Positions 13,136 to 20,046 of a stretch of 39,016 nucleotides of DNA are shown in pieces (the stretch's first letter is position 1; every line of letters starts with the position of its first letter). The position numbers and the translations under genes were made by a program. Origin of the DNA: a virus; IMG/VR virus record IMGVR_UViG_3300010399_000021, positions 1-39,016 of that record; one strand, written 5' to 3'. The notes beneath the pieces are model-generated. The model worked only from the letters and a program-made list of their open reading frames with translations. It did not search any database and was not told the origin of the DNA.

Positions 13136-13657
13136 ATGATTTGTATGGTTGACGGGTGCGACCGAGCTTCGCGAGCATCGTGTATGTGCGAAAAACACTA
13201 CCGGAGGAATCGTGTACATGGTGACCCTCTGGTAGTCATACAGCCTAAAACTCACGGTATGACTGGCTCGGTCGAGTACCGTACTTGGCGAAACATGAAG
13301 CGCCGTTGTTACAACTTGCGCGACAAGAATTACACAGACTATGGAGGTCGCGGTATTAGGGTGTGTAGCAGGTGGATAAAAAGTTTTACTAACTTCTATG
13401 AAGATATGGGTAAGAGACCTGGGCAAGACTATAGCCTCGATCGCATTGACAACAGCAGCGACTACTCCCCCGATAACTGTCGGTGGGCTACGGCGGAGAT
13501 ACAGGCTAATAATACCCGCCGGAACAGGCTATTAACCCTAGATAAAAAAACAATGACTCTTGCGCAATGGTGCCGTGAACGGGGAGTCAACTACGTCCGG
13601 GCCTGCAAGCGAATTATGAAGGGAGTTACAAATCCCGGAGAGATATTAAAGCGTTAG
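13136..13657 (+). CDS. HNH-family endonuclease with N-terminal zinc finger, homing type (173 aa)
   Basis: N-terminal Cys/His cluster (C3, C8, C16, C18, H21, ending VHGDP) typical of phage free-standing endonucleases. The core then reads YRTWRNMKRRCYN, YTDYGGRGIRVCSRWIKSF, DMGKRP, SLDRIDN, and NCRWATAEIQANNTRRN, a well-known phage HNH-like family. The C-terminal part (TMTLAQWCRERGVNYVRACK) resembles a DNA-binding repeat. Such genes spread by cutting alleles lacking them. It is inserted between tiny membrane-protein genes and followed at once by a 23-bp inverted repeat. GGAGAGG ribosome site upstream. Confidence 0.85.
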   Translation: MICMVDGCDRASRASCMCEKHYRRNRVHGDPLVVIQPKTHGMTGSVEYRTWRNMKRRCYNLRDKNYTDYGGRGIRVCSRWIKSFTNFYEDMGKRPGQDYSLDRIDNSSDYSPDNCRWATAEIQANNTRRNRLLTLDKKTMTLAQWCRERGVNYVRACKRIMKGVTNPGEILKR

Positions 13658-13661
13658 ATGA

Positions 13662-13762
13662 GTTTACCTGTAGCCTAAAGCGGATAAAAGTGAAGGTTTT
13701 GTTGGAGGTTGTTAAGGGAGCACCCTAACTTCTGCCATGTCCGCTTTAGGCTACAGGTAAAC
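13662..13762 (+). ncRNA. Long hairpin downstream of the HNH gene (element C)
   Basis: Perfect 23-bp inverted repeat (13662-13684 with 13740-13762) closing a 55-nt loop that itself pairs GTTA(A)GGG with CCCTAAC. It starts 4 nt after the endonuclease stop. It lacks the tRNA-like core seen at 12533 and 18493. Could be an mRNA-stability element, a leftover target-site feature of the endonuclease, or a structured RNA. Confidence 0.55.
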
Positions 13763-13776
13763 CGTGAAAGGCGATT

Positions 13777-13878
13777 ATGTGGCGAGGTCTACTAGTAATT
13801 TTAATAGCCGGTATTGTTATCTATTGCCTTATGGCATGGATAGCAGCAAGGCATGATAGGAAGAAACATGAAGATTAA
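13777..13878 (+). CDS. Very small single-helix membrane protein (33 aa)
   Basis: ATG 13777 with AAAGGCG upstream. A transmembrane helix (GLLVILIAGIVIYCLMAW) ends in a basic tail (ARHDRKKHED). Its 3' end overlaps the next gene by 11 nt. Function unknown; resembles the other tiny membrane proteins at 13023 and 18264. Confidence 0.55.
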   Translation: MWRGLLVILIAGIVIYCLMAWIAARHDRKKHED

Positions 13879-14086
13879 AGTTTATACACATCCTAGCTCA
13901 GAAAGAGCAGTAAAAATAGCGGTTCGAGATCGCTTTAAAAAACTCGACGAGAAGCCACAACCATTACCTGACCTTAGCGAAGACAGCTACCAAGCGTTTA
14001 GGGATGATCTAGCTTCACATGCTGATTATGAAAAGTTAAAGAACGATGAGATGGAAAATCCATTTTTGGATGATCGGAGTATCTAA
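13868..14086 (+). CDS. Small soluble protein (72 aa), unknown
   Basis: ATG 13868 is chosen for its AGGAAG ribosome site; an upstream ATG at 13853 is in frame. A basic start (KIKVYTHPSS) is followed by an acidic body ending NPFLDDRSI. It is coupled to the recombination gene by TAATG. Probably an accessory of the recombination block; no family recognised. Confidence 0.6.
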   Translation: MKIKVYTHPSSERAVKIAVRDRFKKLDEKPQPLPDLSEDSYQAFRDDLASHADYEKLKNDEMENPFLDDRSI

Positions 14087-14769
14087 TGGCCGAACCAAAA
14101 GAATTGACGATTGGTGAACGTTTACTAGCCGTACAGACGCGTCTAAAGGCTCCAAAAGGCCAGAAGAACACATTTGGTAACTATGCCTATCGTAGCTGTG
14201 AAGACATTCTGGAGGCCGTTAAACCGCTCCTAAGCGAACATGGGTTACTACTTCGTCTTTGGGATGAGATCGAGCTTATTGGCGATCGGTATTACGTGAA
14301 GGCGACAGCCAACGTAGAACTCGCTGAGGACAACGCGAAATTTGAACAAGCCACCGCCTTTGCCCGAGAAGCTGAATCAAAAAAGGGCATGGACGAAGCG
14401 CAAGTAACGGGTTCTGCGAGTTCCTACGCCCGTAAATATGCTCTTAACGGATTGTTTAACATCGACGACACCAAAGACGCTGACACAAACGAACAGCGGG
14501 AACAAAGCAACAACGCACCCGCCGTAGAAAAGCCAGAGCTAGAAGAGCCAAGCCCAAAGCAGCTTCTAATGCTTAAAGGGGTGATTTCACAGTGTCACCA
14601 GTTCTTTGAAACGGAAGAAGAATACACCGCCTTTAAAGAGCAAAAGCTCAAGGAGGCCGACACAAAGGCCAAAGCATCTGCTGTCATCCGGCAGCTTACA
14701 GAAAAGATCGAAGCGAAGAAGGCAAATGCGCAGCACGACGAGTCGGTTAACCAGGCACGGACTATCTAA
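14086..14769 (+). CDS. erf: ERF-family single-strand annealing protein (227 aa)
   Basis: ERF proteins anneal complementary single strands during phage recombination and genome circularisation. The hallmark stretch is complete: FGNYAYRSCEDILEAVKPLL, then GDRYYVKATANVEL and AQVTGSASSYARKYALNGLF followed by NIDDTKDAD (about residues 30-130). The C-terminal third is charged and low-complexity, typical of a flexible protein-interaction tail. Starts within TAATG. With a circularly permuted genome, ERF would circularise entering DNA. Confidence 0.9.
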   Translation: MAEPKELTIGERLLAVQTRLKAPKGQKNTFGNYAYRSCEDILEAVKPLLSEHGLLLRLWDEIELIGDRYYVKATANVELAEDNAKFEQATAFAREAESKKGMDEAQVTGSASSYARKYALNGLFNIDDTKDADTNEQREQSNNAPAVEKPELEEPSPKQLLMLKGVISQCHQFFETEEEYTAFKEQKLKEADTKAKASAVIRQLTEKIEAKKANAQHDESVNQARTI

Positions 14770-14787
14770 TGATTTTGAGGGTATAAG

Positions 14788-15054
14788 ATGGCGTCACCAA
14801 TTACTGAACAAGAATTTAGCGATATAAAAAGCGCCCTCCGCCACGAACCGGTAACGGAAGTGGCGAGGCGCTTTGGTCGTCACTTGGCAACAGTCACAAA
14901 GATTAGCACTTGCCCTAACTACGAACGGTACAGGGCAATAGTAAAAGCAGAACACCCACCTGTTAGGAACTCTTTAGGGGATAGGGTGAGTGACCTTGAA
15001 GAGCGAATGACACGAGTGGAGAATGTTTTGTTTCATGGGGAGGGAAGAGAGTGA
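14788..15054 (+). CDS. Small helix-turn-helix protein with C-terminal coiled coil (88 aa)
   Basis: An N-terminal HTH-like segment (IKSALRHEPVTEVARRFGRH, then LATVTKISTC) resembles resolvase- or transposase-type HTH. A C-terminal amphipathic helix (GDRVSDLEERMTRVENVLFH) suggests dimerisation. The stop overlaps the GTG of the methyltransferase. Could be a local regulator or a recombination accessory. Confidence 0.6.
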   Translation: MASPITEQEFSDIKSALRHEPVTEVARRFGRHLATVTKISTCPNYERYRAIVKAEHPPVRNSLGDRVSDLEERMTRVENVLFHGEGRE

Positions 15055-15638
15055 GGGTTTTAGTTGCTTGCGAGTATAGCGGCCGAGTACGTGAAGCATT
15101 CCGTAAACTCGGTCACGACGCTTGGAGTTGCGATATTCTACCGGCTGAGGATGACAGCCCATATCACATACAAGGTGATGTGCTGAAGCATTTAGCCGAA
15201 GGATGGGATTTAATGATCGCTCACCCTCCCTGCACTTACTTATCAAATGCAGGCGCAAAGCATTTATTTAAAGGCGGTGTCCTCAACCAAGAACGATACC
15301 AAAAAGGACTTGAGGCAAAGGAATTTTTCATGAAATTGGCCAATGCGGATATTGCGCAGATCGCCATAGAAAACCCTATATCAAGCAAAATATTCGAGAT
15401 GCCGCCTGCAACACAATATATCCAGCCTTTTGAGCACGGACACCCGGTACAGAAAAAAACGCGACTGTGGCTTAAAAATTTGCCAAGAATAGTGCCAACT
15501 AGCGAAGTTAAGCCGGAGGTTAATTGCCACAGCGCAGGTACATGGTTCATGAAAGGTGGCAAAGACCGTTGGAAAGAACGTAGCCGCACCTTCCAGGGTA
15601 TAGCCAATGCTATGGCAGAACAATGGGGAACGAAATGA
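15051..15638 (+). CDS. Small DNA cytosine-methyltransferase-like protein (195 aa)
   Basis: The N-terminus RVLVACEYSGRVREAF is an AdoMet-binding start like C5-methyltransferases (F-x-G-x-G replaced by CEYSG). IAHPPCTYLSNAG supplies the PPC motif at residues 59-61 and IENPIS the ENV-like block at 107-109; KKTRLWLKNLP follows as in the phage family. It is far shorter than full m5C enzymes and lacks an obvious target-recognition domain. It may methylate phage DNA to evade restriction, or be a degenerate relative. Start GTG 15051 overlaps the previous TGA. Confidence 0.75.
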   Translation: MRVLVACEYSGRVREAFRKLGHDAWSCDILPAEDDSPYHIQGDVLKHLAEGWDLMIAHPPCTYLSNAGAKHLFKGGVLNQERYQKGLEAKEFFMKLANADIAQIAIENPISSKIFEMPPATQYIQPFEHGHPVQKKTRLWLKNLPRIVPTSEVKPEVNCHSAGTWFMKGGKDRWKERSRTFQGIANAMAEQWGTK

Positions 15639-16033
15639 CAGAAACCTTTAAATGCCCCAGCTGGTATGACGATAACAACACACTTAGGGATTGTACTTGT
15701 GGGAAGTGTGAACGGACTGAGACCGAAAGGGACGATGGTACCATCAGAGCCCTTGTGGAAGCTGCACAGACATACGTTGCCACGAACGGGCGGCAGGGAT
15801 TGTCCCGCAACAAAGTTGTGGCGCGATTGGAAACTATGGTCGTTGCGGCACGGGTTGAGTTGCTGCGCGAACAAAATGGAGTTTTTGAGGGTAGGATTGA
15901 TACGGCCTATCGAACATTGCGTGGTGAACAGCTGAGATCTGTAGTAGATGTGTACGAACATCTTGTTAAGTCAAACGCTATTGAGCTCTCCCACCTCGAT
16001 TCTACTAAGGATAACGGTGAGCCCAAAGCCTAA
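15635..16033 (+). CDS. Unknown protein with N-terminal Cys cluster (132 aa)
   Basis: ATG 15635 overlaps the methyltransferase TGA (ATGA). Cysteines at the start (FKCPSW, DCTCGKCER) could form a small zinc site; the rest is helical (VVARLETMVVAARVELLREQ). The 3' end overlaps the HNH gene by 17 nt. Function unknown. Confidence 0.65.
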   Translation: MTETFKCPSWYDDNNTLRDCTCGKCERTETERDDGTIRALVEAAQTYVATNGRQGLSRNKVVARLETMVVAARVELLREQNGVFEGRIDTAYRTLRGEQLRSVVDVYEHLVKSNAIELSHLDSTKDNGEPKA

Positions 16034-16370
16034 AATCTGTAAACACTGTGGAGGTGAAAACCACCCCAGCTTTAGATGCTTTAAGAACCCTAAAGCCCAA
16101 AAGAAAATAGGGCCGGGTAAAACATCAGTTAAATGGTTACAAACCCGCAGACAGTGGTTTAGAGAGCACAAAGCAGATAGTTACAACTGCTTTTACTGTG
16201 GAAGGTTCCTACTAAGAAATGAAGTGGAGCTAGACCACTACGAGAGTAGAAGCAGACGACCTGATTTGAGGTTTGAGTTAAGTAATTTAGTCCCCGCTTG
16301 CCACTTCTGCAACACAGATAAAGGGTCAAAGAGCGGTAATGAGTATTTGAAGATTAAGGAGGGTAGATGA
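16017..16370 (+). CDS. HNH endonuclease with CCHC zinc knuckle (117 aa)
   Basis: GTG 16017 has AAGG 7 nt upstream; the open frame extends further but overlaps the previous gene. A zinc knuckle (Cys8-x2-Cys11-x4-His16-x4-Cys21) precedes an HNH core: CFYC at 58-61, VELDHYESRS with Asp73-His74, LSNLVPACHFCNTDKGS with the Asn and second Cys pair. Such small HNH proteins can act in phage recombination or packaging, or as nicking enzymes; which one applies here is not clear. Followed by an ATGA overlap. Confidence 0.8.
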   Translation: MSPKPKICKHCGGENHPSFRCFKNPKAQKKIGPGKTSVKWLQTRRQWFREHKADSYNCFYCGRFLLRNEVELDHYESRSRRPDLRFELSNLVPACHFCNTDKGSKSGNEYLKIKEGR

Positions 16371-16543
16371 CGAACGGTGATAGAGCCCATGTTTCGACTG
16401 TCGGAGCATTCGTTATTGCGATACTACACCCAGATGACTTTTGGCGGTGGGTGTGGTTTGTGACGGCGATTGTACTCGCAGTCTTTAAGGAGATTTTAGA
16501 CCACCGAGAAGGTCGGCATCAAAAGAATGAGCCTCCTAAATAA
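16367..16543 (+). CDS. Small membrane protein (58 aa)
   Basis: ATG overlaps the HNH stop (ATGA) with GGAGGG 5-9 nt upstream. One or two hydrophobic segments (VSTVGAFVIAILH and WRWVWFVTAIVLAVF) and a charged tail (DHREGRHQKNEPPK). Common style of small phage inner-membrane protein; function unknown. Confidence 0.6.
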   Translation: MTNGDRAHVSTVGAFVIAILHPDDFWRWVWFVTAIVLAVFKEILDHREGRHQKNEPPK

Positions 16544-16652
16544 AGTAAAGCTCCCCTACCGCCACAAGTTTAAAACCACATGGCAAGGGAAGCCTAAGAA
16601 CAAGAGCTTAGCTTTATTACTAAGAATAATACAGAGATTGAAAGGAAAGTGA
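16527..16652 (+). CDS. Possible very basic peptide (41 aa)
   Basis: Overlaps the upstream gene by 17 nt and fills an otherwise empty 110-nt gap. Rich in Lys/Arg (LPYRHKFKTTWQGKPKNKSL), possibly nucleic-acid binding. The ribosome site is weak, so this is a tentative call. Confidence 0.35.
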   Translation: MSLLNKVKLPYRHKFKTTWQGKPKNKSLALLLRIIQRLKGK

Positions 16653-16659
16653 GGTGTAC

Positions 16660-16920
16660 ATGGCGGGTAACCGTGAAGGTGGCTTAAAGGCTAAACAGAA
16701 ATTAATCGACAGGTTAGGTGAGGATGGATACAAAGAGCACCTGAAAAAAGTGGGTTCTAAAGGCGGTAAGGCTGGCTTCGGTGAGGACTACAAAGGTGGT
16801 TTTGCTAGTAGTCACGAACTTGCCGTAAGAGCTGGAAAAATCGGTGGGCTAGTATCTCGTCGAAAACCGAAGATTGCAAAAGACATTAATGACGTAATGG
16901 AAAGTGGGATTTTAGGATGA
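16660..16920 (+). CDS. KGG-motif (stress-protein-like) small protein (86 aa)
   Basis: Contains several Gly-Gly-Lys/Ala segments (NREGGLKAKQK, GSKGGKAGFGEDYKGGFASS, RAGKIGGLVSRR), as in the KGG repeat proteins related to general stress protein GsiB. ATG 16660 is preferred over GTG 16654. Overlaps the next ATG by ATGA. Role in the phage unknown; could bind nucleic acids. Confidence 0.65.
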   Translation: MAGNREGGLKAKQKLIDRLGEDGYKEHLKKVGSKGGKAGFGEDYKGGFASSHELAVRAGKIGGLVSRRKPKIAKDINDVMESGILG

Positions 16921-17381
16921 ACAAACAAACTGGCGGCGTAGGCGCTGCAATAGGGCTAACAGTTGGAGCCATAGTTCTAGTAGTGGTGGTTTTACCACTA
17001 CTAGGCGCAGCGCTCGGGATTATCAATCTACCGTTCTTGGGTCTAAGTAAAAAGGTTGAACTCAACCAAGGAGTAATCACAAAAACATACGATACGGACA
17101 CCTGTTTGGCGAACTACAGCTGGTTTAAAGATACCTACCAAGATATTCAGCAAACAGAAACTAAGATCGTAAATGCCCAGCAACAGGTAAAAGACTTCGA
17201 AGCTTCGGCTGGTGAGCGTAGTAACTGGACGTTTGAGGATAAGCAGCAGTACAACTCCCTTACCAACGCGGTAACCGGGTTGAAGAATTACAAAGCCGAT
17301 ATTGTTGGCCAGTACAATTCACGCACTCAACAACTTAACAAAGTGGCCTGCAAAGAGCTACCACTATTCGTAAACTCTTAA
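16917..17381 (+). CDS. Membrane-anchored coiled-coil protein (154 aa)
   Basis: An N-terminal Gly-rich transmembrane helix (AAIGLTVGAIVLVVVVLPLL) is followed by a long helical extracytoplasmic part with CLANYSWFKDTYQDIQQTET and RSNWTFEDKQQYNSLTNAVT. The ANY-WFKD ... W-T-F-x-D-x-x-x-YN pattern recurs in phage and bacterial membrane proteins of unknown function. Forms a pair with the secreted protein 9 nt downstream; an exclusion or envelope role is possible. Confidence 0.7.
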   Translation: MNKQTGGVGAAIGLTVGAIVLVVVVLPLLGAALGIINLPFLGLSKKVELNQGVITKTYDTDTCLANYSWFKDTYQDIQQTETKIVNAQQQVKDFEASAGERSNWTFEDKQQYNSLTNAVTGLKNYKADIVGQYNSRTQQLNKVACKELPLFVNS

Positions 17382-17390
17382 GGAGATTCT

Positions 17391-17960
17391 ATGAAGAAAC
17401 TATCCATTTTTGCCCTAGCGTTGGTAATGATTGTCTCGGCTTTCGTAATCTTAACCCCCACAGCAAAGGCGGGTAATCCTACGGATAACGGAACGCAGAG
17501 CCAGGAAGCGAAGAAAACCGAAGATAACCAGAAGCGACTGGCCGCTGCAACCCCTATCCCCGAGCTGCAGCAGTCACTTGAAAGGGAAAACCTAAAACGG
17601 CGTCTCGAGTTCCAGAACGACGCAAACCGCCCCGGTTACGTGTATATGTTGTCCGACACAGGCCAAGTTATTGCCGAATATGTAATTAAGGGCAAACCAA
17701 GCTCGATGAACAGCTTACTAACTACTCCCCAGCAACTAGTTACAAAATGGGGTGGCCAGTGTAGTGCGAGTAATTATAGCGGGGAATGTTATGCCGTGGA
17801 TAGCCCCGACCTTGATGGTTCTTATGGTGCCAACCCAGACGGTATTTTCTTCTTCACCGCTGATAACACATATGTTGAGTGGGCTGGGCGGTACATTTAT
17901 TCGAGCGAGCGTTTGAACATTAAAACTCCAGTGAGCCTCACCCGTCCTGTCGCGCAATGA
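17391..17960 (+). CDS. Secreted protein of a widespread phage family (189 aa), unknown
   Basis: Clear signal peptide: basic start, core IFALALVMIVSAFVIL, cleavage near AKAG. A mature helical segment (PELQQSLERENLKRRLEFQN) precedes a beta-rich domain with YVYMLSDTGQVIAEYVIKGK and the phrases DLDGSYGAN, GIFFFTADNTYVEWAGRYIY. I recognise this pattern from unannotated proteins of many phages, where the protein is exported or lipoprotein-like. AAGGAG ribosome site 6 nt upstream. Confidence 0.75.
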   Translation: MKKLSIFALALVMIVSAFVILTPTAKAGNPTDNGTQSQEAKKTEDNQKRLAAATPIPELQQSLERENLKRRLEFQNDANRPGYVYMLSDTGQVIAEYVIKGKPSSMNSLLTTPQQLVTKWGGQCSASNYSGECYAVDSPDLDGSYGANPDGIFFFTADNTYVEWAGRYIYSSERLNIKTPVSLTRPVAQ

Positions 17961-18352
17961 GCGAGTTCCTTTACATCTTTCACTGGGTAGTAATGATCGC
18001 CTTCGGTATTTGCGGGGTGTGGGTAATCTTCGGGAAACCCCACCCCCTCGCCAGAGTTTACATAGCAGCAATTCTTCTCTCCCAAGTGGTGAGAGACGGG
18101 TGTGTGCTGTTAGACCTACAAAACTACTTCTGGATGGAGAGTGGGTTAATGCCGGTTGAGAACCACATGATTACGGCAGATATTTCAACCGACCCAATGT
18201 GGTTAACGGCTACCAGGATACTTTTTCTCTACATATCTTACGAACTATTAAAGGAGTTTAATAATGAAATTTTGGGCAAACAGCAAAAGAGAATGGTTCT
18301 TGATCGGCGCCCTAGTAGGGATGTCGGTGGTTCTACCGTTCTATCTCGTTAA
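17957..18352 (+). CDS. Multi-pass membrane protein (131 aa)
   Basis: Overlaps the previous stop (ATGA). Hydrophobic segments at about 4-24 (LYIFHWVVMIAFGICGVWVI), 33-50 and near 85-100 (ATRILFLYISYELL), with PVENHMITADISTDPMWL between them. Similar unannotated membrane proteins with a PVENHMI-x-ADISTDPMWL-like loop occur in other phages. Likely works with the two envelope proteins upstream. Confidence 0.65.
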   Translation: MSEFLYIFHWVVMIAFGICGVWVIFGKPHPLARVYIAAILLSQVVRDGCVLLDLQNYFWMESGLMPVENHMITADISTDPMWLTATRILFLYISYELLKEFNNEILGKQQKRMVLDRRPSRDVGGSTVLSR

Positions 18353-18356
18353 ATAA
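18264..18356 (+). CDS. Very small membrane protein (30 aa)
   Basis: A perfect AAGGAG lies 7 nt before ATG 18264, inside the 3' end of the preceding gene in another frame. The peptide has a basic start and one transmembrane helix (WFLIGALVGMSVVLPFYLV). The ribosome site makes it credible despite its length. Immediately followed by the second RNA module. Confidence 0.6.
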   Translation: MKFWANSKREWFLIGALVGMSVVLPFYLVK

Positions 18357-18366
18357 ACTACGGTGC

Positions 18367-18398
18367 CCGTTACTACCGCTAGCGTGTAGGTAGTACGG
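18367..18398 (+). ncRNA. Hairpin CCG-TACTACC/GGTAGTA-CGG (module 2)
   Basis: A 10-bp stem with one bulged T (18367-18377 with 18389-18398), loop GCTAGCGTGTA. It starts 10 nt after the previous stop. The GGTAGTA/TACTACC arm is also found in the arms of element A in module 1. Confidence 0.5.
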
Positions 18399-18417
18399 CC
18401 ATATAAGGCACTGGATG

Positions 18418-18486
18418 AGCTGGTAGCAGAGTAGGTGATTGGTCGGCCAATCATCGAAGGTGGCGTTAGGGTCGCTGCTACCAGCT
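18418..18486 (+). ncRNA. Hairpin with 12-bp closing stem (module 2, element D)
   Basis: AGCTGGTAGCAG/CTGCTACCAGCT (18418-18429 with 18475-18486) encloses a second hairpin of 9 bp (18434-18442 with 18447-18455) capped by TCGG. The arm 10-mer GCTGGTAGCA is shared with element A at 12376. Seven bases separate it from the tRNA-like element. Confidence 0.55.
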
Positions 18487-18492
18487 ACTAAG

Positions 18493-18698
18493 AATCATGT
18501 GTTGAGCGGGCGAGTGGCCAAGATAGTAAGGCAAGGTTACCAAGTCTGATAATCCTTTGGAAGCGGACGGTAGTAAGTTTCGGACACCTTTATGCGTGAG
18601 TGACTATACGAGAAAGCGGGCTTCATGCCCGTTGGGCGTTCAGGGACAGCTCTGTACGCCTCTCGGCAAATCTCACCTCGCCCTCCTAGCACATGATT
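18493..18698 (+). ncRNA. tRNA-like RNA with interrupted T-loop (module 2)
   Basis: Outer stem AATCATGTG/CACATGATT (18493-18501 with 18690-18698); then acceptor GGGCGAG/CTCGCCC (18508-18514, 18677-18683), U8-G9, D-arm GCC-AAGATAGTAA-GGC resembling tRNA-Gln or -Ser, and T-stem GTGAG/CTCAC (18596-18600, 18672-18676) with its 3' strand abutting the acceptor as in tRNA. The T-loop carries about 70 nt beginning TGACTATACGAG and ending CGGCAAAT; the insert folds as CGAGA/TCTCG closing two GC-rich hairpins. The D-loop lacks the conserved GG, there is no CCA end, and the anticodon arm is irregular. Same architecture as 12533-12759. Confidence 0.6.
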
Positions 18699-18720
18699 AA
18701 TAACTAATAAGGAGATATGT

Positions 18721-19041
18721 ATGAGCAATACATCAAATTACGAAGATTTGTACATGCTAAAGAAAGATGTTCCAGGCTTCGAAAAGGGCACTATATTTCA
18801 GCATCGCGAGTATAACGAACAGCGTGACCTTGGCTCACCCTCTGGTGGGTATTTGACTAACATATATATCAACGGTGACTGTCAAGAGTCCGCCAATCAT
18901 GTCGGTTGGTGCGCAGGAACCCATATCTTTCCTGGACAGGTAAAAGACGACACGGAATGGTTTGCACCCGTAAAAATGATGGGGAAGGCGCACGCCAAAG
19001 TCCACCACGTTAAGGGTTTGCTGTTTGAGGAACAGCTATGA
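18721..19041 (+). CDS. Unknown protein (106 aa)
   Basis: AAGGAGATATGT precedes the ATG, nearly the same leader as at 12781. The sequence is aromatic- and Asp/Glu-rich with a central YLTNIYINGDCQES and a His-rich end (GKAHAKVHHVKGLL). It resembles small phage proteins with a beta-rich DUF-like core; no active site visible. First gene of a tightly overlapped series to 23507. Confidence 0.6.
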   Translation: MSNTSNYEDLYMLKKDVPGFEKGTIFQHREYNEQRDLGSPSGGYLTNIYINGDCQESANHVGWCAGTHIFPGQVKDDTEWFAPVKMMGKAHAKVHHVKGLLFEEQL

Positions 19042-19256
19042 TCCCCTCCCTCCTCCAAGAACTAGAAGAAGGTAAGTTTACGCATAAGACTGGTACAGAC
19101 GGATTAGTTACCTTTGACCTCTATAGAACAAGGAGCAACTGGTTTATCGAAGTACATAACGGACTATTCAAGTATGTGTTTGTTAACGGAAAGAAAGTAT
19201 CTGGTCACTTTGGTAGAAAAATAAGAAAAACGATTAAGAGGTGGAGTAATGGCTAA
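19038..19256 (+). CDS. Small basic protein (72 aa), unknown
   Basis: ATG overlaps the previous stop (ATGA). Beta-rich middle (LVTFDLYRTRSNWFIEVHNG) and strongly basic C-terminus (KIRKTIKRWSNG), which suggests nucleic-acid contact. No family recognised. Confidence 0.6.
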   Translation: MIPSLLQELEEGKFTHKTGTDGLVTFDLYRTRSNWFIEVHNGLFKYVFVNGKKVSGHFGRKIRKTIKRWSNG

Positions 19257-19578
19257 TACCCAACAACCACCACAGCAAGACTGGCTCGACGAAGCGCTGT
19301 CGAACATCAGCATCCATATAATCGGGGATTACCCAAAGGGTGTACACCGGATCGAGCTGATCGGCCATGCAGAAGCCAAAGCCGCTATCAACGCCCGCTT
19401 TTATGCTGCCGTTGGTGCTCCAGTTGACGAGACTCTGAGTACTGCCGTACCGATTGGCGGGAGCCCGAACTTTGGCGCCCAGCGAGAAGCGATTGGAAGC
19501 AACAAGCGCCGCCAAGATGCGATAAGGCGCTGGTACTCCCCTAAACAAGACACTAATCCTAATGAGGAGAGTCGGTAA
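19249..19578 (+). CDS. Unknown protein (109 aa)
   Basis: Overlaps its neighbour by 8 nt with GGTGGAG upstream. Opening WLDEALSNI and the segment ELIGHAEAKAAINARFYA suggest a helical protein. No motif identified. Part of the early small-gene cassette. Confidence 0.55.
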   Translation: MANTQQPPQQDWLDEALSNISIHIIGDYPKGVHRIELIGHAEAKAAINARFYAAVGAPVDETLSTAVPIGGSPNFGAQREAIGSNKRRQDAIRRWYSPKQDTNPNEESR

Positions 19579-19580
19579 TC

Positions 19581-19796
19581 ATGAGTGATCCAACCCTAAG
19601 ATTAGCAAAAGCGATGAGCGGCACCTGGACAGCCGTAATGCCAAGGTACACACAACCTCGCTGGTGGCAGTTCCGCAAGAAATCGTATATCAAGTGGATG
19701 CGTCGTCATGGCCTGCCCTTCCAATTGGTAGACCGATCTGGCAAGACAATCGAAGTAAACCAGCTGCGCAAGCCCAAGAACAACGGAGACCAGTAA
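19581..19796 (+). CDS. Small basic Trp/Arg-rich protein (71 aa)
   Basis: GAGG upstream of the ATG. Contains RWWQFRKKSYIKWMRRHGLP, a strongly basic aromatic stretch that could bind nucleic acid. Stop overlaps the next start (TAATG). Confidence 0.55.
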   Translation: MSDPTLRLAKAMSGTWTAVMPRYTQPRWWQFRKKSYIKWMRRHGLPFQLVDRSGKTIEVNQLRKPKNNGDQ

Positions 19797-20044
19797 TGGG
19801 CAACCAAACGCTCTACGCCACCGCGACGAGTCCTACTGGCTCCGGCACGCTAAAAGTCCCTGTGCCAATCGGCGAGATTGAGCCCGACGACGGTGTGACC
19901 TACAGCTTCACGCATAGCACGTCCGACATCGTGGAGTCGTCAAAGCCAAAGCGTAAGCCGCGTGCAATCGACCCCGGCTCCCGCTACCGCCGCAAGCAAC
20001 GTAAACAAGAGCGCCTTAATCGTAAGGCGGGAAGGAGAAAGTGA
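19796..20044 (+). CDS. Small protein with Arg/Lys-rich tail (82 aa)
   Basis: Start chosen at the TAATG overlap; the frame is open upstream to 19664. The N-terminal half is beta-prone (LKVPVPIGEIEPDDGVTYSF); the C-terminus is a basic tail (RYRRKQRKQERLNRKAGRRK) fit for DNA or RNA binding. Function unknown. Confidence 0.6.
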   Translation: MGNQTLYATATSPTGSGTLKVPVPIGEIEPDDGVTYSFTHSTSDIVESSKPKRKPRAIDPGSRYRRKQRKQERLNRKAGRRK

Positions 20045-20046
20045 GT

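Noticed and set aside
15236-15961. 241-aa open frame on the minus strand
   Set aside because: It lies opposite the methyltransferase and the following gene, which have family motifs and coupled starts; the antisense product shows no domain and is a codon-use shadow.
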